A DNA stretch of 41,108 nt. Source: Enterococcus songbeiensis (GTDB lineage Bacteria; Bacillota; Bacilli; Lactobacillales; Enterococcaceae). A program made the position numbers and the translations under genes. This document shows positions 1 through 5,985 of the stretch, piece after piece. Every line of letters begins with the position of its first letter. Position 1 is the stretch's first letter. Where the stretch lies: contig NZ_BJDS01000021.1 in NCBI RefSeq assembly GCF_005405265.1, positions 1 through 41,108 on the forward strand, given 5' to 3'. Under the pieces are notes generated by a model. The model saw only the letters and a program-made list of their open reading frames with translations, made no database searches and had not been told where the DNA came from.

Positions 1-77
1 CCGAACACAGAAGTTAAGCTTCTTAGCGCCGATTGTAGTGAGGGGTTGCCCCTTGTGAGAGTAGGACGTCGCCACGC
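1..77 (+). rRNA. rrf: 5S ribosomal RNA, 3' part
   Basis: The window opens inside a 5S rRNA. It begins with the conserved CCGAACACAGAAGTTAAG segment (loop B/helix III region) and runs through GAGAGTAGGACGTCGCCACGC at the 3' end. The 5' third lies outside the window. A tRNA-Asn follows within about 10 bases, which is the usual 3' end of a Firmicutes rrn operon, so a 16S-23S-5S operon presumably lies to the left. The exact 3' end is estimated. Confidence 0.93.
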
Positions 78-85
78 TGGTTTAT

Positions 86-159
86 TCCGGCATAGCTCAG
101 TTGGTAGTAGCGCATGACTGTTAATCATGATGTCGTAGGTTCGAGTCCTACTGCCGGAG
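86..159 (+). tRNA. tRNA-Asn (GTT), copy 1
   Basis: A full cloverleaf can be drawn. The acceptor arms are TCCGGCA (86-92) and TGCCGGA (152-158) with discriminator G159. The anticodon stem CATGA/TCATG encloses the loop CTGTTAA, with anticodon GTT at 120-122. The T arm contains GGTTCGAGTCC. No CCA is encoded. The gene follows the 5S rRNA directly and is probably co-transcribed with the rrn operon. It is identical base for base to the copy at 3892-3965. Confidence 0.97.
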
Positions 160-166
160 TAATTTC

Positions 167-194
167 GAGATAGCACAGGCTATCTCTTTTTTTT
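167..194 (+). terminator. Terminator of the rrn/tRNA-Asn operon
   Basis: GAGATAGC (167-174) pairs perfectly with GCTATCTC (179-186) across a four-base loop and is followed by eight T. This is a textbook intrinsic terminator just after the tRNA. Confidence 0.9.
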
Positions 195-287
195 GTGCTC
201 TGAAGAATCTTCAAACAGATTGTTGGTAGGAAAAAGCTGGTCTGTGTTACGATCAGTCCAACAAGATTGTTGTAGGGAGGTAATTTG

Positions 288-638
288 ATGAATATTCAAT
301 TCAGCAAAGAGGCAAAAGAAAAGTTGGCGCCATTTCTTTCAGAAAAAGCAGTCATTGTATTGGATCTGGATGACGGCGTTGGAAAGTATTCTAAGATGGG
401 TGTTTGCTCATTAGATACCAGTTTTCGCTTATTGGTCTTATCAGAAGAACAAGATTTGAGTGATTACGAGGCAGCAATAGCTAGTGAAATCGGGAAGATC
501 TACATCAAGGAATATTCAAAGCTATACATGGCAGAAGAAATGATTTTTACTGTGGATCAGCGATTACAAGTCTTGAAATTGGGAAGCCCTGGTGGTGTCC
601 TGGATAACTTTGTACCAATCGTTGATTTGCGGAAATAA
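288..638 (+). CDS. HesB/IscA-like (Fe-S biosynthesis family) protein without cluster cysteines
   Basis: This 116-residue protein resembles the small HesB/YqkB-like 'iron-sulfur cluster biosynthesis family' proteins common in Lactobacillales. The resemblance is in the opening (MNIQFSKEAKEKL), the strand-rich middle (VIVLDLDDGVGKYS) and the ending GGVLDNFVPIVDLRK. Canonical A-type carriers bind Fe-S through three conserved cysteines. Here the only cysteine is in GVCSLD, so classical cluster binding is unlikely and the role is unknown. The ATG at 288 is preferred over the TTG three bases earlier because AGGGAGG (274-280) then lies 7 bases upstream. A weak extended -10 (TG-T-TACGAT, 245-253) is the only promoter candidate. 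The gene stands alone and ends at a terminator shared with the convergent flavin reductase gene. Family assignment is moderate; function is not known. Confidence 0.8.
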   Translation: MNIQFSKEAKEKLAPFLSEKAVIVLDLDDGVGKYSKMGVCSLDTSFRLLVLSEEQDLSDYEAAIASEIGKIYIKEYSKLYMAEEMIFTVDQRLQVLKLGSPGGVLDNFVPIVDLRK

Positions 639-653
639 GTGGAAAATAAAAAG

Positions 654-690
654 AAAGAACAGAGAGGCAAGTTTCGCTCCCCTGTTCTTT
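654..690. terminator. Bidirectional terminator between convergent genes
   Basis: AAAGAACAG (654-662) pairs with CTGTTCTTT (682-690). T-rich sequence follows on the plus strand and the matching A-tract gives a U-tract on the minus strand. It serves the convergent genes ending at 638 and 691. Confidence 0.85.
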
Positions 691-1308
691 TTATTGTGGA
701 CGAGAAATTTCTTCTGTTTTTCCAAGATGGCCGTAGAAATTGCCGGCGAGTCGAGAAATTGGCTGTAATTTTTCTGTTAAAATATATTCTTTTTCCTCAT
801 CGAAAATTGTTTCATTGAAGTAGTAGTCTGTCACTTCTAGAATAAAAAGGTCACTGATGGTGGTTTCATCAATAATAATAGGAACGTATTGATGCAGTTT
901 TACTTCCATTCGAATCAATGGTTCTTCAAATCCGGGAACAGCTACCTGTTGGCTATCCACGAGTGTTTGGTCAATCAGAGCCAGTTCGCTTTCTGCCGGA
1001 GCAAGCGTTGCGGCGGTTTGATTCATATCTTGAAGAACGGAAGGGGTAACTAAATGAATGACCCCTTCACCATTTTCCAAAAGATTATTGGCAGTATCTT
1101 TGGTTTTCCCCTCTTTACGATTGATGGAGAGGGAGACAAGGGGGTGTTTGCTGGCAACAACTGTAAAGTAGCTGAAGGGTGCAGCATTGATTACATCCGT
1201 CTGGTTGTTTTTTGTAGTAATCCAGGCGATTGGGCGTGGGGCTACTGTTCCGGTCAAGAATTTATAATTTTGTTTTTGGGTAAGTTGGTTTGCTTGGTAA
1301 TGTAGCAT
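691..1308 (-). CDS. Flavin reductase family protein (FMN-binding split barrel)
   Basis: A 205-residue protein of the flavin-reductase-like FMN-binding split-barrel family. The N-terminal block KFLTGTVAPRPIAWITT, followed by VINAAPFSYFTVVASKHPLVSLSI, is the characteristic FMN-binding signature. The C-terminal half has the expected strand pattern and ends PISRLAGNFYGHLGKTEEISR. Members are NAD(P)H:flavin or flavoprotein reductases in the cytosol; the substrate cannot be read from sequence. Translation starts at the ATG at 1306-1308, with GGAGG about 7 bases upstream; the frame extends further but has no better start. It lies downstream of the dioxygenase gene on the same strand but is separated from it by a terminator. 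CTTACTAAAA just before the RBS (1320-1329 complement) matches part of the dioxygenase operator, hinting at shared control. Confidence 0.92.
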   Translation of the reverse strand: MLHYQANQLTQKQNYKFLTGTVAPRPIAWITTKNNQTDVINAAPFSYFTVVASKHPLVSLSINRKEGKTKDTANNLLENGEGVIHLVTPSVLQDMNQTAATLAPAESELALIDQTLVDSQQVAVPGFEEPLIRMEVKLHQYVPIIIDETTISDLFILEVTDYYFNETIFDEEKEYILTEKLQPISRLAGNFYGHLGKTEEISRPQ

Positions 1309-1331
1309 GAAATCCTCCGTTTTAGTAAGAG

Positions 1332-1366
1332 AAAAACTGGGAATCACAAATGGATGCCCAGTTTTT
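1332..1366 (-). terminator. Terminator downstream of the dioxygenase gene
   Basis: AAAAACTGGG (1332-1341) and CCCAGTTTTT (1357-1366) form a 10-bp stem, extended inward by ATC/GAT. Read on the minus strand it ends in a U-tract. It separates the dioxygenase and flavin reductase genes. Confidence 0.82.
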
Positions 1367-1394
1367 TTATTTTTGTAGGTGCTTAGAAAAATGA

Positions 1395-2369
1395 TTATTG
1401 ACGTTTTTTATTTGCATCTGAAGTGTCGAATGGGCGAACGTAATCCTCGATTTCTTTGCGTTTTGGTTCTAAGAATGGTGGCAAGGATAAAATTTCTCCG
1501 GCAGCTTCATAGGTTTCGTCTTCTAGGAAACCGGGACCATCTGTTGCTAATTCAAATAAAACTTGCGGTGCTGCCATAAAGTATTCAGAAGCAAAGTAGA
1601 AACGCTCTGTGTAGCCGGAATTAGGGAATTCAAGCTGGTTGATGCGATCAATCCACCATTCAAGGGCTTCTTTATCAGCTACCCGTAAAGCCAAGTGGTG
1701 GACATTTCCAAAGCCTTCACCGGCAAGCGGCAAATCTGTCCGATGTTCAACGATGATGCTTGCGCCGTTTCCGCCTTCACCGATTTCAAAAAGATGGAAG
1801 CTGCCTTCTGCGTCAACTAATTTGAAGCCTAGTACATTGACCAAAACAAGTTGCATGTGTTCAAAGTTTTGAACGGTAACAAAAGCTGGGCCTAAGCCAA
1901 TGATTGCTGATTCGGCAGGAACATTGGAATTTTTCCAAGGAGTACCGGCAGCAACACCTTGATTTTTTTCGTCAGAAATCAATTGGTAGCGTTGGTTGTC
2001 AAAATCTTCAAATTCCAGATATTTTTTGCCGAAACGTTCTTGAATTTCACCGTGATCGACATTATTTTGATTAAAACGATCCACCCAATAATCTAGTGCA
2101 GCATCGTTTTTTACGCGGAAAGAGGTACGGGAAATCGAATTTGTTCCCTTTGTCCCTTTAGGAATGCCAGGAAAGTCGAAAAAGGTCATATCGGTACCGG
2201 CTGAACCTAAATCATCGGTAAAGTATAAATGGTAAGTTTCAATATCGTCTTGGTTGACGGTTTTTTTGATTAAACGTAAGCCTAAAAGATCCGTGAAGAA
2301 ACGATAGATTTTTTCTGCACTTGATGTCATTGCGGTAACGTGGTGTAATCCTCTAATTTGTGTATCCAT
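1395..2369 (-). CDS. Ring-cleaving dioxygenase, VOC superfamily (MhqO/MhqA type)
   Basis: A 324-residue protein with two vicinal-oxygen-chelate (glyoxalase/extradiol dioxygenase) modules. Module one starts at GLHHVTAMTSS (H9/H10 region), module two at GFGNVHHLALRV, and the late metal ligand is probably the Glu in VLFELATDGPGF. The length and the ending match the Firmicutes 'ring-cleaving dioxygenase' family, which includes B. subtilis MhqO, MhqE and MhqA, implicated in catechol and quinone detoxification. The ATG at 2367-2369 is chosen because GGAGG lies 8 bases upstream; a TTG 15 bases earlier would put the start on top of the RBS. The promoter is well defined and overlapped by a 15-bp palindrome, suggesting repression relieved by electrophiles. 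The palindrome is visible; the inducer is inferred from the family. Confidence 0.93.
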   Translation of the reverse strand: MDTQIRGLHHVTAMTSSAEKIYRFFTDLLGLRLIKKTVNQDDIETYHLYFTDDLGSAGTDMTFFDFPGIPKGTKGTNSISRTSFRVKNDAALDYWVDRFNQNNVDHGEIQERFGKKYLEFEDFDNQRYQLISDEKNQGVAAGTPWKNSNVPAESAIIGLGPAFVTVQNFEHMQLVLVNVLGFKLVDAEGSFHLFEIGEGGNGASIIVEHRTDLPLAGEGFGNVHHLALRVADKEALEWWIDRINQLEFPNSGYTERFYFASEYFMAAPQVLFELATDGPGFLEDETYEAAGEILSLPPFLEPKRKEIEDYVRPFDTSDANKKRQ

Positions 2370-2404
2370 AAATTTGGCCTCCAATAAATTTCACTTTTAT
2401 ATTT

Positions 2405-2446
2405 CTTACTAAAAGTAAGTATATCGGATTTCATTTTTTTCCGCAA
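2405..2446 (-). promoter_or_regulatory. Dioxygenase promoter with overlapping palindromic operator
   Basis: On the minus strand TTGCGG (-35, 2441-2446), a 17-bp spacer and TATACT (-10, 2418-2423) make a good sigma-A promoter. The perfect inverted repeat CTTACT-AAA-AGTAAG (2405-2419) overlaps the -10 and the predicted start site, the normal place for a repressor. Its TTACT/AGTAA arms resemble operators of MarR/HxlR electrophile sensors such as YodB, by general similarity only. No such regulator gene is in the window. Confidence 0.68.
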
Positions 2447-2522
2447 TTATTTTGTTTTGTAGATTTTAGTGTATAGTAGGAATTGAAAATAAATTTGGAA
2501 GAAATAAAAAGGAGAGAAATGC

Positions 2523-3164
2523 GTGAAAGAATGTTTATTTTTTGATTTGGATGGCACCTTGATTGATTCGAGTCAGGGAATTTTTTCCTCCATTCGCTAT
2601 TCATTGGCTAAAATCAACGGACCAACTTTAGAGGAGGAACAACTGCGGTCATTTATCGGACCGCCCTTAGCGGATTCTTTTAAAAAGATTGGATTGTCGG
2701 ATAAACAATTGGAACTAGCAGTCAGGTATTATCGGGAAAACTATGCAAAAGAGGGTATCAAGCAAATCGTGGTTTACGAGGGGATTCCAGAAGCTTTGGC
2801 TAAGTTGTCGGAAACAAAAACACTGTATCTTGCTACCTCCAAACCGGAGCACTTTGCGGAAGAAATTTTAGCAGTGCTGGGATTTGAAAAGTATTTTACA
2901 GGCATTTATGGTGCAGATATGGAAGGGAAACGAGCGGCTAAGGCAGATGTGTTAGCGTATGCGCTGGAGACGGTGGCAATCGACAAAGAAGCCGCCGTGA
3001 TGATTGGTGACCGTAAACATGATATTCTGGGAGGAAAGGCAAACGGATTGGCGACCGCTGGCGTTTTATATGGTTTTGGCAGTCAAGAGGAATTAGCGGC
3101 AGCAGGAGCAGAAAAATTATTTGCTACGCCACAAGCATTGGCAGATTATTTTTCTTTGGTGTAA
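2523..3164 (+). CDS. HAD-IA hydrolase, phosphoglycolate phosphatase-like
   Basis: A 213-residue HAD hydrolase. Motif I is FFDLDGTLIDSS with nucleophile Asp8 and acid/base Asp10. A helical C1-type cap follows (SFIGPPLADSF). Motif II is TLYLATSK, motif III is the Lys in GKRAAKADVL, and motif IV is MIGDRKHDILGG. It belongs with Gph/PpaX-like phosphatases of small phosphorylated metabolites; the substrate is unknown. It starts at GTG 2523, with AAGGAG 8 bases upstream; an ATG at 2519 is in another frame. Its last 19 bases overlap, tail to tail, the end of a GNAT gene on the opposite strand, and no terminator lies between them. Confidence 0.92.
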   Translation: MKECLFFDLDGTLIDSSQGIFSSIRYSLAKINGPTLEEEQLRSFIGPPLADSFKKIGLSDKQLELAVRYYRENYAKEGIKQIVVYEGIPEALAKLSETKTLYLATSKPEHFAEEILAVLGFEKYFTGIYGADMEGKRAAKADVLAYALETVAIDKEAAVMIGDRKHDILGGKANGLATAGVLYGFGSQEELAAAGAEKLFATPQALADYFSLV

Positions 3165-3571
3165 ATTAAATTCCAATAATTCTCTGGGGCGATGGTCTCC
3201 CATTCTTTTTCCCAACCATTTTTCAAATAGAAAGCTAAAGCCAATTGATTTTTGGAAACACATTTTAATCGAGCCGGTCGCTCAAGCCGAGCAAGTCCGG
3301 CTGTCAATAATTGTTTGCCAATATGCTGACCGGTTGCTTCAGGTGCGACAAAAAGATTGTGGATAAAATTTTCTGGAAGGTAGAGGGAAATAAAGCCGCA
3401 GATTTTTTCCTGGTCTTGGGCGACAAGTACTAGTTCTTCTTGTGTGCTTTGGTCGAAATCCGTTAATTGGTACTTGGCGGAGTCTTCCCAAAAAAAGGCC
3501 GCTTTTCGACTGTCGTAAAAAATTTTTTGTAGCAGTGGCTTATCTGTTGGGATACTAGGACGAATAAATAT
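3146..3571 (-). CDS. GNAT acetyltransferase with ATA in place of the start codon
   Basis: An open minus-strand frame of 141 codons ends at TAA 3146-3148 and reads as a complete GNAT N-acetyltransferase. The N-terminus is FIRPSIPTDKPLLQKIFYDS. The beta4 region is ICGFISLYLPENFIHNLFV. The acetyl-CoA motif A follows as VAPEATGQHIGKQLLTAGL. The end contains NQLALAFYLKNGWEKEWE. The codon where the initiator Met is expected is ATA (3569-3571), six bases after a good GAAGGA ribosome binding site (3578-3583). The frame contains no ATG or GTG, so standard gene finders miss it. Either AUA (or the AUU two codons later) is used as a rare start, or the start was lost by mutation and this is a young pseudogene; there is no frameshift or internal stop. 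It overlaps the HAD gene by 19 bases. The GNAT family is clear; activity is uncertain. Confidence 0.72.
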   Translation of the reverse strand: MFIRPSIPTDKPLLQKIFYDSRKAAFFWEDSAKYQLTDFDQSTQEELVLVAQDQEKICGFISLYLPENFIHNLFVAPEATGQHIGKQLLTAGLARLERPARLKCVSKNQLALAFYLKNGWEKEWETIAPENYWNLIYTKEK

Positions 3572-3605
3572 AAGAAATCCTTCTTTCGTTTGAATTTTAT
3601 GTACG

Positions 3606-3643
3606 AAAAAACGCTGAAACCGTGGTCAGGTTCAGCGTTTTTT
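3606..3643 (-). terminator. Terminator after tRNA-Thr (bidirectional hairpin)
   Basis: A perfect 13-bp stem: the arm at 3606-3618 (core AACGCTGAA) pairs with 3631-3643 (core TTCAGCGTT). Its A/T ends give a U-tract in either direction. It lies immediately downstream of the minus-strand tRNA-Thr and just upstream of the GNAT gene. Confidence 0.85.
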
Positions 3644-3657
3644 CAAAGAAATTTTTA

Positions 3658-3730
3658 AGCCACTTGTCGGGCTTGAACCGACGACCTCATCCTTACCATG
3701 GATGCGCTCTACCAGCTGAGCTAAAGCGGC
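3658..3730 (-). tRNA. tRNA-Thr (GGT)
   Basis: A minus-strand cloverleaf. The acceptor stem is GCCGCTT with AAGTGGC (one G-U pair), and the discriminator is U. The D arm is TAGCTCAGCTGGTAGAGC. The anticodon loop ATGGTAA sits between CATCC and GGATG, with anticodon GGT (complement of 3695-3697). The T arm is GTCGGTTCAAGCCCGAC. No CCA is encoded. It is followed by the hairpin terminator at 3606-3643. Confidence 0.96.
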
Positions 3731-3849
3731 CTGTTATTTAACACAAGATATAGAATACTTGATACCGGTCCGTTTGTCAATGGAAAATTGGTGAGAAGGA
3801 TCAATTTTTTGAAGGAAACAAAAAAATCACCAAACGAAATGGAAAACGA

Positions 3850-3878
3850 TTGCCAAAAAATTAAAGAGTTGGTATTAT
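3850..3878 (+). promoter_or_regulatory. Promoter of tRNA-Asn copy 2
   Basis: TTGCCA (3850-3855), a 17-bp spacer and TATTAT (3873-3878) place the start site near 3885, seven bases before the tRNA. This copy therefore has its own promoter, unlike copy 1 behind the 5S rRNA. The rest of 3731-3849 shows nothing recognisable. Confidence 0.75.
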
Positions 3879-3891
3879 ATGGGTACATTCT

Positions 3892-3965
3892 TCCGGCATA
3901 GCTCAGTTGGTAGTAGCGCATGACTGTTAATCATGATGTCGTAGGTTCGAGTCCTACTGCCGGAG
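3892..3965 (+). tRNA. tRNA-Asn (GTT), copy 2
   Basis: All 74 bases are identical to 86-159, with the same GTT anticodon and folding. The flanks of the two copies are unrelated: this one has a dedicated promoter and its own hairpin. The pair is therefore a 74-bp perfect direct repeat 3.8 kb apart. Confidence 0.97.
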
Positions 3966-3971
3966 TTAAAT

Positions 3972-4012
3972 AATAAATAGGAGACGCCATTTTTTGGCGT
4001 CTCCTATTTATT
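3972..4012. terminator. Long hairpin after tRNA-Asn copy 2
   Basis: An uninterrupted 18-bp stem: 3972-3989 pairs with 3995-4012 around a TTTTT loop (core GGAGACGCCA/TGGCGTCTCC). There is no U-tract beyond it, so termination would depend on the A/T-rich stem base (CTATTTATT). It may instead serve 3'-end processing. Confidence 0.7.
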
Positions 4013-4071
4013 GTCGCTGTAGCAAGTTTCTGCTCACCAGAAGGCTCTTTCTTTTTTTGAGAGGAGGGCTT

Positions 4072-5430
4072 TTATCGTAGTTTTTCGTAAGCTTCTTTGG
4101 TCAATTCGGGGTTCTTGTTGGTGTAATAATAATCGGTTTTTTTTGTTTTGATTAGTAGAATGGGCTTAGATTGCATGGAGAGATAGAAATTCGCCGATTT
4201 GCCATCCACTTGAAAATGTCCCACGGAATAATTTTCTGTGCCATAGCCATTGGTACGAACGACCGCTCCGTTTATATGGTCAATCAATGTGACGGATTCA
4301 ATTTTCTCTACTGGAATAGTAGAAGAAATGGCTAAAGGAGCAGTTAATTCCACCTGGTTTTCTTCTAGTGAAAACTTAAAAGGATCGGCAGTAAAGTCGT
4401 AGAGATAAGACGTGGATAAGATTGCTACCATCACACCCACTAGCAAAAGTCCAACCGCTCCCATAATCAGTTTACCAACAGGACGGCCAAGATTGACAGA
4501 CATATTCATTCCAATCCGGTCCGGCAAAAACAAACGAGTGTCATTAGGATTGATGTAGACGCCATACCGCCAGTACTGATCTTCCCCCATATAGCGGTAA
4601 TCTGGAATCTGACTTAGCAGTTGATCTTGTTTTTGACGTAATCGCAGTAAAAAGCCGATACTGGCAAAAGCACTTGCAATCAAGATAAAAAGCCCAGCAC
4701 CGACCCACAGTTTTCCTGCCCACCCAGAAATATCCAGACGGAATAAAGGCAAATAGAGGATCGGAAGAATCATGTAAGCACCGGTCACTGTCAAAAGAGA
4801 CCAGTAATGTTTTGTCAGATCGTTGTATTGCCGGTTGATTTTTTGGTCATTCGTCATCGGACGAACGGATAAACGAGAAAGAGAGTACCAGAAAATAATA
4901 AATAGCAGCCAAATGAGCGCAGTACTGAACAATAAAGGCCATGTGGTGAGAGAATCTTTTTGCAGGGTCAGTACACTGCCAATTATCAACAGGGCAAGGG
5001 AGGGCAGGAACCAAAGCCAAGAGACGAGTTTTTTATTTTTTGTTTGAATGAGCTGGGTGTCAATAAGAATCGGTTCAATAGGTAGTTGCCAATTTTTTTC
5101 AACGATCAGCCGATGCAGCTTGCGAATGTACAGAATTTCGCAAATATAATACACTGAAAGTAGCAGCAAATTTACCCAAAGCAGGGTCATTACGAAGGCT
5201 TCGTATTTTGGCAGTAACATCAAAAAACTGAAAATACTCAGACCAATGGCAATTTGCAGCAGCCGGCGTTTGTACTCCTTCGCAATTGCTACGACTTCCG
5301 GTGCATTTAAGTGATGGGGTGCTAAGGTATTTTCCAACAAGACGTGATTATGCGGTGTGCCTGCTAAACGCAGTGAAAGTGCCATTACAACATGAATAAT
5401 GATAAAAATGCCGACTAAAAATATACGCAT
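4072..5430 (-). CDS. Multi-pass membrane protein, DUF1648/DUF5808 family
   Basis: A 452-residue integral membrane protein. About eight hydrophobic segments run from residue 3 to 350. A cytoplasmic DUF5808 signature (YWRYGVYINPNDTRLFLPDR, then GMNMSVNLGRPVG) precedes the last helix (LIMGAVGLLLVGVMVAIL). The C-terminal 100 residues look like a bacterial PH-like beta domain. Such proteins are regularly encoded after a YtrA/YhcF-type GntR repressor, as here: its ATG lies one base after the GntR stop and its RBS (GAAGGAAGGG) is inside the GntR gene. Molecular function is unknown. A cell-envelope-stress or sensory role controlled by the repressor is inferred from context only. DUF1648 is assigned from family organisation rather than a sharp motif. 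Confidence 0.85.
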   Translation of the reverse strand: MRIFLVGIFIIIHVVMALSLRLAGTPHNHVLLENTLAPHHLNAPEVVAIAKEYKRRLLQIAIGLSIFSFLMLLPKYEAFVMTLLWVNLLLLSVYYICEILYIRKLHRLIVEKNWQLPIEPILIDTQLIQTKNKKLVSWLWFLPSLALLIIGSVLTLQKDSLTTWPLLFSTALIWLLFIIFWYSLSRLSVRPMTNDQKINRQYNDLTKHYWSLLTVTGAYMILPILYLPLFRLDISGWAGKLWVGAGLFILIASAFASIGFLLRLRQKQDQLLSQIPDYRYMGEDQYWRYGVYINPNDTRLFLPDRIGMNMSVNLGRPVGKLIMGAVGLLLVGVMVAILSTSYLYDFTADPFKFSLEENQVELTAPLAISSTIPVEKIESVTLIDHINGAVVRTNGYGTENYSVGHFQVDGKSANFYLSMQSKPILLIKTKKTDYYYTNKNPELTKEAYEKLR

Positions 5431-5431
5431 G

Positions 5432-5815
5432 CTAGTCCCTTCCTTCGGTGAATTCTTTTAGATAATATTGAACGTCTGCTAAAATTTGTTTCTCGGAGCG
5501 ATGATGTAAAACGGCTTGAGCTAAAAGGACCGCCAACTGGTTTTGATAGTCCTGCTGAGTCTCTTCCCGATAGTTTTCTGGGAGCCGAACGGTGGTCCCT
5601 TTACGACGATCCGTAATCAGGTAACCGGCTTCTTTTAAAAAGGTGTAGGCTTTGGCGATGGTCATCATGTTGACACCTAATTCGTCGGCTAATTGACGAA
5701 CGGAGGGGAGCTGTTCATTCACCTGCAAATCACCACGGGCGATTCCCAAAATGATTTGATCGCTGATTTGCCGATAAATCGGTTCCTCGGAGCGGCTATC
5801 GATTTCTAACAACAT
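5432..5815 (-). CDS. GntR-family repressor, YtrA subfamily
   Basis: A 127-residue regulator with the short YtrA architecture. The N-terminal winged helix is IYRQISDQIILGIARGDL then LPSVRQLADELGVNMMTIAKAYTFLKEAGYL. It is followed by only about 50 residues of helix (NQLAVLLAQAVLHHRSEKQIL) in place of a large effector domain. YtrA-type proteins bind as dimers and usually repress their own operon, commonly encoding membrane proteins or ABC transporters. The ATG at 5813-5815 is chosen because AGAGG lies 8 bases upstream; a GTG at 5824 would overlap that RBS. It is the first gene of a two-gene operon, with a perfect 7-bp-arm palindrome over its -10. Confidence 0.93.
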   Translation of the reverse strand: MLLEIDSRSEEPIYRQISDQIILGIARGDLQVNEQLPSVRQLADELGVNMMTIAKAYTFLKEAGYLITDRRKGTTVRLPENYREETQQDYQNQLAVLLAQAVLHHRSEKQILADVQYYLKEFTEGRD

Positions 5816-5829
5816 ATTCTTCACCTCTT

Positions 5830-5868
5830 TGTATTATATATATTAATACAACCAATACATAAAAGCAA
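5830..5868 (-). promoter_or_regulatory. Promoter and GntR operator
   Basis: The perfect inverted repeat TGTATTA-TATATAT-TAATACA occupies 5830-5850. A minus-strand promoter, TTGCTT (5863-5868), 17 bp, TAATAT (5840-5845), has its -10 inside the palindrome. This fits autorepression by the adjacent YtrA-type regulator. The site is visible; the binding protein is inferred from adjacency. Confidence 0.68.
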
Positions 5869-5985
5869 TCGATGACTATTTGTTAAGTAGCTGTAATAGG
5901 ATGGAAATAATGTTATTTTAAAATAGAGAGTAAGCTTTTTTTAGGAAAATAAGTGAAACATCAAGGCTCGAAAGGAGTTTCCCTC

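Noticed and set aside
3121-3366. A plus-strand frame downstream of the HAD gene
   Set aside because: It is the shadow of the minus-strand GNAT gene, whose protein sequence is plainly recognisable.
3721-3921. A 66-codon minus-strand frame between the two tRNA genes
   Set aside because: It runs into tRNA-Asn copy 2 and its promoter on the other strand, has no RBS, and resembles nothing.
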